64,000 nucleotides of DNA, taken from Aeoliella sp052161615 (GTDB lineage: Bacteria > Planctomycetota > Planctomycetia > Pirellulales > Lacipirellulaceae). Position numbers and translations under genes: made by a program. Shown in pieces: positions 8,865-17,408 of this stretch (the first letter of the stretch is position 1; each line of letters starts with the position of its first letter). Location: assembly GCF_052161615.1 (NCBI RefSeq), contig NZ_CP197417.1, positions 2,170,001-2,234,000 on the forward strand, written 5' to 3'. Below the pieces are notes generated by a model. That model searched no databases. It was given only the letters and a program-made list of their open reading frames with translations, and was not told the origin of the DNA.

Positions 8865-9654
8865 TAGCTCGCCACTGTCGCTCTTCGCGTTTCAAGACAT
8901 CATCATGTCGGTCACGGGGGTGTTCCTGCTCATCACTTTGATGATGGCGATTGAGTTGGCAAGTCGAAAGCCACAAAACGCAGCCGAAGTCTCACGCCAG
9001 GTAGCTGCCGAACTGGAGAAAGCCATCTTACGAGAGGCGGAGCGGCTCAGGTTGTTGCAGAACGAAGTGACGACAATGCGAGATGCGCCAACGGCCAGTG
9101 GCGACTATACGCGACAGTCGGTTGCAGATGACCTGGAGAAGGCGGAGGAGGAGGTGCGACTTCTGACCGAGAGCAATCAAGAGTTCCGTCGGGCGGCGAC
9201 CGAGTTGCTCGCCGCTAGAGATAAGCAGCAGGCCGTGTTACAGAGCCGAGGTCCTGACAGGAAGCGCGCCGACGAATTATCGCAACTGTGCGAACAACTG
9301 GAGCAAGAACTCAATCTACTGAAGAATTCGCAGCGCATCTTCTACAGTCGGATCGATGCACAAGGGCGAGAAGTGTGGCTTGTCGAGCTTACTTCGACCG
9401 AAGCCCGCGTCGCCATCGCCGGCGAGCAACAACGCCCCCTTGTATTCAAAGGAAAAAGACACCCCGACGCGCTGCTGACGTGGGCCAAGCAGATGTCGCC
9501 TAGCCGATCGCGATTCGTACTAATCGTGCATCCGGGAGCGACAGCCGACTTCAATGAGATACGCGGCGAGTTGAGGACCCGTGGATTCTCAACCGGATAC
9601 GATCTCTTGCCCGCCGATCAGGTAGCCATTGACGAATTGACGGGGGCGAATTAG
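8845..9654 (+). CDS. MotB/ExbD-like single-pass stator subunit, copy 1
   Basis: 269 aa; starts inside the 3' end of the ExbB-like gene (20-base overlap). A basic N-terminus (MKRR) is followed by a membrane span, FAFQDIIMSVTGVFLLITLM, that closely resembles the MotB transmembrane helix; D18 sits where MotB, ExbD and TolR carry their proton-conducting Asp. Residues about 45-160 are coiled coil. The C-terminal about 100 residues form an alpha/beta-looking domain (RFVLIVHPGATADFNEIRGE) reminiscent of ExbD periplasmic domains. No OmpA-like peptidoglycan-binding motif is seen, so this is not a classical MotB or ZorB. It pairs with the preceding channel gene and with the next gene, which has the same layout. 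Confidence 0.75.
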   Translation: MKRRSHNSSPLSLFAFQDIIMSVTGVFLLITLMMAIELASRKPQNAAEVSRQVAAELEKAILREAERLRLLQNEVTTMRDAPTASGDYTRQSVADDLEKAEEEVRLLTESNQEFRRAATELLAARDKQQAVLQSRGPDRKRADELSQLCEQLEQELNLLKNSQRIFYSRIDAQGREVWLVELTSTEARVAIAGEQQRPLVFKGKRHPDALLTWAKQMSPSRSRFVLIVHPGATADFNEIRGELRTRGFSTGYDLLPADQVAIDELTGAN

Positions 9655-9657
9655 CCA

Positions 9658-10551
9658 ATGGGACGTCGTAGACGAAATAGCCCAGATGATAGCTTCGACC
9701 TGCTATTAGATACTATTACCAATGCCTTTGGCGGGATTGCATTCCTTGCCATTCTCGTTGTGGTGTTAATGCGCAACACGGCTGCGGAAGCCGTAACCGC
9801 GGATGCGCCCCTAGCAAAGAGTGTTGATGAATTGACGCGACAGCTACAGTTGCTACAGGCTGAATGCGATCCATTGGAGTTGGAGCTGAATGCCATTCGC
9901 ACGATCTCGGGGAAACTTGCCGACCCTCAGTTGAAGCAATCGCTCGAACGACTCCGCGAATTGACGGACGTTCGCGAAGCACTTCTCGAAGACCGCGCTG
10001 GCTACCTGTCCGCAATTGAGCAAGCTCAGGTTGAGTTGACCCAGACACTTGGAGAACTAAGAGAGCTAGATGAAATGCTTGAAACGCTTACTGCAGAGCA
10101 AGCTGGCATTTCAAGTCGCCTGCAGGAAGAGCGGTCCCGGCGGGCCGTTGACTCACCTTTCCCCGAGGAGCGAAGAAGCACGAAGCGACCATACAACTTG
10201 ACGCTGCGGTACGGCCGCTTGTACGTCGATCTATTCGCTGACGGCTCGCCGAACCTCGCCGACTACGCCGTGCTCGACGACTCGGGCAGCTACCTTGTCC
10301 TCACCCCCAAGCCCTACAAGGGTGTGCCTGTCCTTCGCGGAGACCAATTAAGCCAAGAGGTTATTGCTCAACTCCAGGCTCAGGACCCGCGATTTGTACA
10401 GATTGATATTTCCATCTGGGACGACTCGTACGAAGCGTTCCAGCCACTCCGCGATTACTTAGTCAAGCACGACTATAACTATCGTCTGATCGTGGTGACC
10501 GATGGTGACGAGGTGACGTACGGCTCAGTAGTGGACACCCAGGTTCAGTGA
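9658..10551 (+). CDS. MotB/ExbD-like single-pass stator subunit, copy 2
   Basis: 297 aa, starting three bases after the preceding stop; last gene of the operon. It has a basic start (MGRRRRN) and a span about 19-40 (LLLDTITNAFGGIAFLAILV). D18 aligns with D18 of the preceding protein, the presumed proton carrier; D14 is an additional acidic residue. A coiled coil (about 55-160) and a beta-rich C-terminal domain (YNLTLRYGRLYVDLFADGS and following) replace an OmpA domain. The sequence is clearly diverged from its neighbour beyond the N-terminus, which suggests a heterodimeric plug rather than a recent duplication. No obvious terminator follows before the att-like site at 10773. Confidence 0.72.
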   Translation: MGRRRRNSPDDSFDLLLDTITNAFGGIAFLAILVVVLMRNTAAEAVTADAPLAKSVDELTRQLQLLQAECDPLELELNAIRTISGKLADPQLKQSLERLRELTDVREALLEDRAGYLSAIEQAQVELTQTLGELRELDEMLETLTAEQAGISSRLQEERSRRAVDSPFPEERRSTKRPYNLTLRYGRLYVDLFADGSPNLADYAVLDDSGSYLVLTPKPYKGVPVLRGDQLSQEVIAQLQAQDPRFVQIDISIWDDSYEAFQPLRDYLVKHDYNYRLIVVTDGDEVTYGSVVDTQVQ

Positions 10552-10643
10552 GCCGTTTCGAACAAGGAGCCTACTCCAAAAACTTGGCAACCAACTTTTC
10601 ATCCTACCGGCAAATTAGTTTCCGAGTACACTACTCGTTAACG

Positions 10644-10667
10644 CGGACAACATACCGCCATTGTCCG
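10644..10667. repeat. Inverted repeat CGGACAA (10-nt spacer)
   Basis: A perfect 7-bp inverted repeat separated by 10 bases, about 100 bases after the last operon gene and about 105 bases before the tRNA remnant. It could be a weak terminator (no T tract follows) or a recombinase/excisionase arm site near the island end; the sequence does not decide. Confidence 0.4.
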
Positions 10668-10772
10668 AGAAACGGCGAGTCGAACGGCAATGGTTGCAAT
10701 CGGCGTGTGCCTGGCGTAGAGTGTCAGAGAACGTAGAGGAAAACGCACGGAGTATGCCACTTCCTGGCCGGA

Positions 10773-10814
10773 TTCACACCGCAGAGGTCACAGGTTCGAA
10801 TCCTGTGCCGCCCA
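10773..10814 (+). other. attR-like site: 3' half of tRNA-Val(CAC)
   Basis: The 42 bases read as the 3' part of a tRNA: anticodon loop TTCACAC (anticodon CAC), stem CGCAG, variable AGGTC, T stem-loop ACAGG-TTCGAAT-CCTGT, acceptor GCCGCCC and discriminator A. Upstream there is no D arm, no 5' acceptor (expected GGGCGGC) and no 5' anticodon stem (expected CTGCG; the bases present are CCGGA). Similarity starts exactly at the anticodon loop, the usual crossover zone of tyrosine recombinases. A terminator follows, as after a native tRNA. The simplest reading is the distal attachment site of an element lying to the left, whose other end should hold the complete tRNA-Val. Confidence 0.75.
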
Positions 10815-10820
10815 CTTCTT

Positions 10821-10837
10821 GCGACCACTCTGGTCGC
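10821..10837 (+). terminator. Hairpin terminator after the tRNA remnant
   Basis: GCGACCA-CTC-TGGTCGC forms a perfect 7-bp stem with a 3-nt loop, followed by an AT-rich AATATCTCTCTTT. It begins six bases after the tRNA 3' end, as expected of the original tRNA gene's terminator. Confidence 0.6.
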
Positions 10838-10873
10838 AATATCTCTCTTTGAAGCGAGCTCACCGATGCTCGC

Positions 10874-13800
10874 TCACGTTTCGCCGGTCGATGCTTCGAT
10901 GGCGATTTCCAGTCGGTCGCGGGCGCTGCGTGCCAGTCGAGCGAGGCCCATTTCGCGGGCAAGCGCGAGGGCGGGGTCGTCGTAGCTCGCAAGGAGCGGG
11001 TGCTCCTTTACCAGGCCGATGAGTTCGGGGATGGCGATTTCTTCGATGCTCCGGCGACTCAGATCGTCAGCCGCGTAACGGAATGGAATCCATTCCTTGG
11101 CTTCGCTATTGGGCCAGAGGAAGTTGCCGACTAGTTCTTCCGATCTAGCAACATTGGGGACGAGTTCCAGCACACGCTCTTTGATCTTGTTGCCAGTCCG
11201 CGCGAAACCATGGGCACGGGCGATCTCTCGCGCGAGCACGTCATCGCGAATGGGTCCCTGCGACTCAACAATGGCCAGAGCCATAGCGCGAAGCGTATCG
11301 CTGTAGTCGGCATCGAAGAAACGCGATTGATGGGCGGAATGCTCTCCAATGTCAGCGCGCGAGTAGTAAAGACGTTGCTCCTGGGGCTCGAGACGGGCGA
11401 CGAGCGGAGTGCGAGCTGCCAGTGAATCGTCATCGAGACCACGTAACGACTGGGAATCGAATTCAACAACTTCCACGGAGTCTTCGATGGGATCCAGTTC
11501 CGCGGGCTCCCGTTGGACCAGCGCCGCTTCGTAGAGCGACTTGAGCTTGGCGTCGAGCTCTTCGATGGCCGAGTCGGCGTCGTACCACCAATCGGTCGAC
11601 CAGACGCGAAGGATGTTCCACCCGAGATTCTCAAGCACCTGCTGGCGGATCTTGTCGCGGTCGCGGGCCACGGCGGAGCGGTGGTAGGTCGCGCCGTCGC
11701 ATTCGATGCCCGCCAGGTACGCGCCTGGTTTGGCGGGATGACGAACACCCAAGTCGATACGGAAGCCGGAGACGCCCACCTGCGTGACAACCTCCCAGCC
11801 TCGCGATTCAATCGCAGCGGCGATTGCTGACTCCAGCGGCGACTCGGCCTCGCCGAGCGATCCATCGATCCGCGCCGCCATCGCCTCGGGGCCTTTGTGG
11901 GCGTACTCCAGGAACGATTTAAGGTCGTGAATACCGCGTGCGTTCGATCTGTCGGCTCGAAGTTGGTCGGGCAAGAACGACGAGAACACCACCAGCTCCT
12001 GACGAGCACGCGTCACCGCCACGTTGAGCCGCCGCTCGCCACCATCGCGATTGATCGCACCAAAGTCGACCGGAAACTTGCCGGCCGAGTCGAAACCGAA
12101 CGTGATGGAAAACATCATCACGTCGCGTTCGTCACCCTGGACGTTTTCGAGGTTTTTCACCGCGGTGGGCTCGATGCGGTCGTCGGAGAAAAACCAATCA
12201 AGCTCTGGATGCTGCCGCTGGGCTTCGTCGAACAGATCTTGAATCAGCGATTGCTGCTGGCTGTTGAAGGTGACGACGCCGTAGGTCAGGCGTTGTTTCG
12301 CAGGCTTGGCCAGGCACTTCCGCATCCGCGTTACGGCTTCGGCGACGATGGCCTCGGCTTCTTGGCGGTTGGTGCGGCTCTTGCCTCGATCGTAGAGAGC
12401 ACCCTGAATGCATCGGAGCGATACACCCCGGTCTTCGGACTCGGCCGCTGGAAAAGTGACTAGGCGATTGCCGTAATAATTCCAGTTCGAAAACGCGATG
12501 AGCGATTCGTGCTTGCTACGATAATGCCAATTGAGCTGCAGCGGCTTCAATCCCGATGCTGCGGCTTCGTCGAGGATACTCTCAAGGTCTTTCTCGTGAT
12601 CCTCGAGTTCTTCGTTGTCTTCATCCGACTCGGCTTTGCCGAAGAAGTTGGTCGGTGGCAGCTGCTTGGGGTCGCCGACGATGATCGTCTGCTTGCCGCG
12701 CGCGATCGCACCAATGGCGTCCCACGTGGCGATCTGCGACGCTTCGTCGAAGATCACCACGTCGAACTGCGTTTGATCGGCGGGCAGGTACTGCGCGATG
12801 GACAGCGGTGACATGAGCAGGCAGGGTGCCAGCTTGCCGAACGTCTGGGGCATGCCCGAGATCATCTCGCGAATTGATTTACTTGGCCGCTTCAGTCCCA
12901 TTTGATGGCGAAGGAGCCCTAGTTCCGATTTCTTGGGAACTTTGTCACTGGCTGGTAGCCCATGCAGCACCGCCTTGCGAGTTCTTGGAGCGGCGGCGGC
13001 TCGGGCTCGGTCGTCCAGCATGCAGAACTCATTGATTGCCTCTTCGTGAAGGAAACGCTGAAAGGTACGTAGCGGCTCGCGGTGATCGACGATTGTCGGA
13101 AGCCACCAGCGAGCGTAGGCCAGTCGGAAGCGATCCACGGCATCACGCGATGAGAGTTCGCCCGTTTGCAGCGCGTCGACGAAGCTGCCAAGCCCGAGTA
13201 CCTGGGACCGCCCCTTCACCGCGACCCACGCCGTCCACTGCTTGAGTTGCGTTCGGTGCGAGCCGATGGCGGCCGCTTGCGTCGCGGCATCGGCGACTAC
13301 GCTCGGGGAGTCGAGGCCGACCGGCGGAGCTCCCGCGGCTTTCGTATACGCACCCCAACCCGCCTGAAATTCTTTCGCGATGCGGCCACACACTTGGGCA
13401 AGATGGCGACGATCATTCGCGTCGAGCGCGGTAAGCCTAGTCAGCGCCTGCGTGTGCGAGGGGTGGGGGACATCCAACGCGTCCAACGTTGCCCGCAGTG
13501 AACGCGTGGCGTTGATTTGCGCCGAGAGACAATCGGGTGCCTTGTCCACCGCGGCCTTGAGTTCTTGCGACAACTCAAGCGCTGCCAGATTGTCCTTCAG
13601 CTGCTTGCGTGCTAGCTCGACGTCTCGGCCTGGCGGATAGAGTCCCTTAGCGGAGTGCACCAAGGGCTCCAGTGCGCTGTTTACCGCCTGCCTTATGGTT
13701 TCAATGGGTAGACCGGTCGCGGTCAGCACTTCGCGAAGGCGGTTGGCAGAATTGAGCTGGTGAGCGAGTGCGGTCGGGTCGTTGTCGACGAGTGTCATGC

Positions 13801-16800
13801 AGCGAGTCGACAATCCCAGCGAAGCAGTATTTTCTACTAACCGTTCGCCGGCTTGCTGATAGTCGCGCAAGAGGGGCAGATCGATATCGGGAGCGAACTC
13901 CGACTGCGGACTCATGTAGGCCTTGGCCCTCTTTCGAACGCCACCCTTCTTCCAGATCGAGGCTGGCCAGAAAGTGGCGGATGCTTTTCGCCACTCTGTT
14001 TCTAAGCTGTCCACATCGATGCGATCGATGAGCGCGCTGCTGAACCCACGAGCTTCGACGGCCGCGAAGGCTTGCTGGCGAGCAGCTACAAGCGACGGGC
14101 GGTCCGCCAATAGTTGTTTCAGTTGCTCGAAGTGAGGGTGGAAAACCAGCTCTGCAGCCGGCAACTCGGGACGTATCAGTTCGTTGGCGAGGTGATAAAG
14201 CGGCTTCTTCTGTTCCTCGGTGATAGAATCTGTGTCAGGACCACCGAGCGCTCGATAGAAGGCGGCGATGGCGAGGCGAAGGGATTCGTTCGCTTGGCTG
14301 CTACGTTCCAGCATCCGACCGCGTTCGTCCAGAGCCGCCGCGAGCGATTCAATGTCTTGGTTCTGCAACACATCCGCTACCGGCAGCTGTGGCCGGTTCA
14401 TCTCCTGGGCTAGGCGGTAGACTTGGGCGAGTTGTGGAGCGGAAACATCCGCAAGTTCAGGCAGCTCCAGCAAGTCGGACAACTGCCGTAGCGAATCGCC
14501 AAGTGCCTTCGCCGCGGTTTCGAGTTGCTGGCATGCGGCGAGCAACTCGGTTTCCCACGACATGGACCACTGCGCGATCTGGACCCGCTCTAAAGCGGGG
14601 TCGGATTTCACCGCCGCGAAGGTAGTCGCCAACAAGGCAACGTTGGTTTCCAGTTCAGAGTACAGCGTGCGGTCGTGTCGGGTGTCGCGCGGCCAAGTCA
14701 GTGGAGGAGCCTTTAAGTCTCGACCACGCACCGACTCCCCCATCGCTCGGTAAGCTGTCCATCCGTTGGCTTCTGGAGTATGCACGGCGGCCGCGTACGC
14801 GTTGAGCTGATCGCGACGGACGCGTAGCTTTTCGTTGATCTCGACCCACTCCGAGACATCGGCCTTGCCTCTTTTTTGCCAGGAGGTTTCCAGCTGATCG
14901 AGAAAGCGGCGGCGCTCAGCCTTATTGGAGTGGAGTTCGACGCAGCAATCGCCGAGGCCGTGCTCGCGGAGTCGCCGGTGCACCACGTCGAGGGCCGCGG
15001 TCTTCTCCGCCACAAACAGCACCGTTTTGCCCACCGCCAAACATTGGGCGATCATGTTCGCAATGGTCTGGCTCTTGCCGGTGCCGGGCGGCCCCACGAT
15101 CACCAGGTCGTGCCCCTCGGCAGCCGCCATCACCGCGGTTAACTGCGAGGAATCCGCCGGTAGCGGATGAACGATCTCATCGGGCCGATAGCGCTGGTCG
15201 AGTTCGTGTGGCTGCGGCATCGGCCCCGCTCCAGCGGACTCGAATGCCTTATCGGGGTCGTGAATCAGGTGACGAACCACGCGATTGTGCTCGAGCTGGC
15301 CGACGCGTTCAACGAGATCCTTCCACATCAAGTACTTGGCGAACGAGAATGGCGCAATCGCCGCTTCCTCGACTACCTCGAAGCCTGCGATGTCCCGCAC
15401 CGCGTGCCGCATCCGTTCGAAAACCAGCGGTACGTCGACACCGCTATCGTCCATCGGCAGATTCGACTCAAGGTGCGTCAGGTCGCAGTCGAAGTCCTTT
15501 TTCAGCATCTGGAGCAACGTCGCGTTGAAGCGGACCTCGTCTTCGTGGCTGGTGAGGTAGTAAGGTGACGACGCGCTGCGGCGGATAAGTTGAACGGGCA
15601 CCAAAAGCAGCGGTGCGCGGTAGGTCTTTTCTTCCCTCGCGCTCTGCTTCCAGCGCAGGAAGCCGACCGCTAGATAAAGCGTATTGGTCCCCCCTTCTGC
15701 CAGATCGTTCTTCACCTTGCGAAACAAGGCGGTTAATCGCACGTCAAGATCGCGTTGGTCAATCGGACAGACGACTTCACCACGATCGAGCGCTTTGCGG
15801 GCGAACTCGAGGTCGAGATCTTTCTGCGTCCGCTTGTGGTGAAGCTCGGCGTCGCGCTGGGCGAGCGGATTGCCATCGGCCAGCGAAACCATTCGCATCT
15901 TTGCCCCGTTCGCCAGCATGTCTTCGAGGTGCGACACGTCGGGGCAAAGAACCGGCACTGTTTGCTTGGAGGGGCGGAAATTCAGCAACCGATTCCGCAT
16001 CGACAAGTCCAGCAGCTTCCGCTGCCACCGCTCGATTCGGCCTGCGGGGGTCGAGGGACGTTCCTCGGCGAGCGAAGCGGGCGTCGCGTCGAAGCCAGGT
16101 GCCTTCGGCAGTGGCATTGGTCCCGTGTCGGCAGACTCACGCGGTTGCTCCGTTCGTTCGCTATGCGACGCGAGCGGGCGGACCTGCGACATTCGGCCTC
16201 GAGCCACGTCAATCACCGCGACGAACTCATGCTCTTTTTCTTCCGAGATCGCACGAGCTGCAACGGCCACGGCGTCCACAAACTGCGCGGGTGGTTGGTG
16301 CGTGACGAGTGTCGTCTCGAAGACGATAAGCTCTCGCGCCGCGATGGCCTTGCGTGGTTCGAGACAGTCCTGCTCCACCAGCCGCTTGAAGGTCTTCTCG
16401 ACGAGCCATGCTCCTACGAAGCAGTGGCCCTCCGTCATCACGATAACGGGATTGAGCCCCACGGCTTCCAGTGCCGAGGCGAATAGCAGCGTTGTGTCCA
16501 GGCACGTCGCCAGGCCATCGCCCAGCACCGTCGCCGCGCGTCGCGTCTTTTGCCCCACTTGTTCGAAGCTGCTTGGTGGATTTGCGTAGACGAGCCCCCG
16601 CCCCGCCACCGCCGACCACACCGCCGCCGCCAGCAGGTACGCCCGATTCGGATCTAGCGATTGATAACCATCAAGCGCCGTGGGGTGTCCGTGCTGCCCC
16701 AGGGCTTCGGCGGCCGTGCGGAGTAGTGGTATGAGCGCTGGGTCGTTCGGCGTGACGAACGCCGGAAGCAGTTCGCCCATGGTTCCCATGCCACCCCACT

Positions 16801-17215
16801 CGTCCCGCGCGAGCACCCGGAGGTGGAACGTTGCCTCGGCCAGCACGTTGCCCTTGTGCCGAAGCGTGAACGTCAGCACGCCTCGCTCGGCTTCGTCGAG
16901 CGAATCGAGGTAAGCCGGGTCGATCTCCAGTTCCGAATCTCGCAGCGCGAGAATGGCGCCCGCGTTCACGCGGTCGATGGTCCATCGTTTCTCGCGGGCG
17001 AAGGCTGGCGACGCCACGCAGGATAGTTCGAGCGAGGAGAGCTCCACCCCGGTGGTGTTGTCGATCGCGATTCGCGACAGAAGCGGGACCGAGTTCTGCC
17101 ACGCGGCGTAATTAAACGACCCGGCCCCTTCGATCACCAACCGCGGCGAGGTATTCACCTCCGACGCCGGAACCTCGATCCCCTGCTCTTCCGCCGAAAC
17201 GCCACCTTCCTGCAT
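10874..17215 (-). CDS. TGase-like/DUF4011/SF1 helicase/Vsr-like nuclease/DUF3320 defence-type protein
   Basis: 2113 aa. The N-terminal 350 residues include a transglutaminase-like patch: a Cys in ATCLDTTLLFASALE near 237, then GHCFVGAWL near 265. A DUF4011-like segment follows (ERWQRKLLDLSMRNRLLNF, about 395-415). The helicase part has Walker A GPPGTGKS (K714), DVVIFDEAS near 1485-1492 and the SF1 motif GDPKQLPPTNFF. Near 1790-1890 lies a Vsr/MTES_1575-type nuclease (GFRIDLGV, then IECDGATYH near 1837). The C-terminus matches DUF3320 (SRFFDADYSDTLRAMALAIVE). Helicase-nuclease fusions of this layout are known as single-gene antiphage systems (Hhe, from memory). It faces the opposite way to the conflict operon and lies just outside its att-like boundary, so it is probably a separate acquisition. 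Confidence 0.88.
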   Translation of the reverse strand: MQEGGVSAEEQGIEVPASEVNTSPRLVIEGAGSFNYAAWQNSVPLLSRIAIDNTTGVELSSLELSCVASPAFAREKRWTIDRVNAGAILALRDSELEIDPAYLDSLDEAERGVLTFTLRHKGNVLAEATFHLRVLARDEWGGMGTMGELLPAFVTPNDPALIPLLRTAAEALGQHGHPTALDGYQSLDPNRAYLLAAAVWSAVAGRGLVYANPPSSFEQVGQKTRRAATVLGDGLATCLDTTLLFASALEAVGLNPVIVMTEGHCFVGAWLVEKTFKRLVEQDCLEPRKAIAARELIVFETTLVTHQPPAQFVDAVAVAARAISEEKEHEFVAVIDVARGRMSQVRPLASHSERTEQPRESADTGPMPLPKAPGFDATPASLAEERPSTPAGRIERWQRKLLDLSMRNRLLNFRPSKQTVPVLCPDVSHLEDMLANGAKMRMVSLADGNPLAQRDAELHHKRTQKDLDLEFARKALDRGEVVCPIDQRDLDVRLTALFRKVKNDLAEGGTNTLYLAVGFLRWKQSAREEKTYRAPLLLVPVQLIRRSASSPYYLTSHEDEVRFNATLLQMLKKDFDCDLTHLESNLPMDDSGVDVPLVFERMRHAVRDIAGFEVVEEAAIAPFSFAKYLMWKDLVERVGQLEHNRVVRHLIHDPDKAFESAGAGPMPQPHELDQRYRPDEIVHPLPADSSQLTAVMAAAEGHDLVIVGPPGTGKSQTIANMIAQCLAVGKTVLFVAEKTAALDVVHRRLREHGLGDCCVELHSNKAERRRFLDQLETSWQKRGKADVSEWVEINEKLRVRRDQLNAYAAAVHTPEANGWTAYRAMGESVRGRDLKAPPLTWPRDTRHDRTLYSELETNVALLATTFAAVKSDPALERVQIAQWSMSWETELLAACQQLETAAKALGDSLRQLSDLLELPELADVSAPQLAQVYRLAQEMNRPQLPVADVLQNQDIESLAAALDERGRMLERSSQANESLRLAIAAFYRALGGPDTDSITEEQKKPLYHLANELIRPELPAAELVFHPHFEQLKQLLADRPSLVAARQQAFAAVEARGFSSALIDRIDVDSLETEWRKASATFWPASIWKKGGVRKRAKAYMSPQSEFAPDIDLPLLRDYQQAGERLVENTASLGLSTRCMTLVDNDPTALAHQLNSANRLREVLTATGLPIETIRQAVNSALEPLVHSAKGLYPPGRDVELARKQLKDNLAALELSQELKAAVDKAPDCLSAQINATRSLRATLDALDVPHPSHTQALTRLTALDANDRRHLAQVCGRIAKEFQAGWGAYTKAAGAPPVGLDSPSVVADAATQAAAIGSHRTQLKQWTAWVAVKGRSQVLGLGSFVDALQTGELSSRDAVDRFRLAYARWWLPTIVDHREPLRTFQRFLHEEAINEFCMLDDRARAAAAPRTRKAVLHGLPASDKVPKKSELGLLRHQMGLKRPSKSIREMISGMPQTFGKLAPCLLMSPLSIAQYLPADQTQFDVVIFDEASQIATWDAIGAIARGKQTIIVGDPKQLPPTNFFGKAESDEDNEELEDHEKDLESILDEAAASGLKPLQLNWHYRSKHESLIAFSNWNYYGNRLVTFPAAESEDRGVSLRCIQGALYDRGKSRTNRQEAEAIVAEAVTRMRKCLAKPAKQRLTYGVVTFNSQQQSLIQDLFDEAQRQHPELDWFFSDDRIEPTAVKNLENVQGDERDVMMFSITFGFDSAGKFPVDFGAINRDGGERRLNVAVTRARQELVVFSSFLPDQLRADRSNARGIHDLKSFLEYAHKGPEAMAARIDGSLGEAESPLESAIAAAIESRGWEVVTQVGVSGFRIDLGVRHPAKPGAYLAGIECDGATYHRSAVARDRDKIRQQVLENLGWNILRVWSTDWWYDADSAIEELDAKLKSLYEAALVQREPAELDPIEDSVEVVEFDSQSLRGLDDDSLAARTPLVARLEPQEQRLYYSRADIGEHSAHQSRFFDADYSDTLRAMALAIVESQGPIRDDVLAREIARAHGFARTGNKIKERVLELVPNVARSEELVGNFLWPNSEAKEWIPFRYAADDLSRRSIEEIAIPELIGLVKEHPLLASYDDPALALAREMGLARLARSARDRLEIAIEASTGET

Positions 17216-17408
17216 CGCGAATCCCCCCGTGCCACCGGCTGGCTTGGCGGCCAGCGTTCAATCACCCTGCCCCATTCACTCGATGGGCAATGCAATTGTA
17301 CCGAGCGGTTTTCGCGCTGGGGACCCATCCGCGGGCGTGCGAACTTTGTGGAGAGACAAACGGGCGGCTTATTCCTGGCAATCGAGACACCTCGATCCCC
17401 AAAACACC

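Larger units (their letters stand above)
10552..10873. other. Spacer holding island end, palindrome and tRNA remnant
   Basis: About 320 bases without a convincing gene. From left to right it holds a perfect 7-bp inverted repeat CGGACAA/TTGTCCG at 10644-10667, an isolated 3' half of a tRNA-Val at 10773-10814 and a hairpin terminator at 10821-10837. Short open frames here read through the tRNA fragment and are artefacts. Confidence 0.7.

Noticed and set aside
8845..10551. Classical Zorya (ZorA/ZorB)
   Set aside because: No ZorC, ZorD or ZorE gene, no long ZorA tail and no OmpA domain on the MotB-like proteins.
10773..10814. A complete tRNA gene
   Set aside because: No D arm, 5' acceptor strand or 5' anticodon stem upstream; only the 3' half is present.
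10661..10852. 63-aa + strand frame over the tRNA remnant
   Set aside because: Its TAEVTGSNPVPP segment is the usual translation of a tRNA T arm; artefact.
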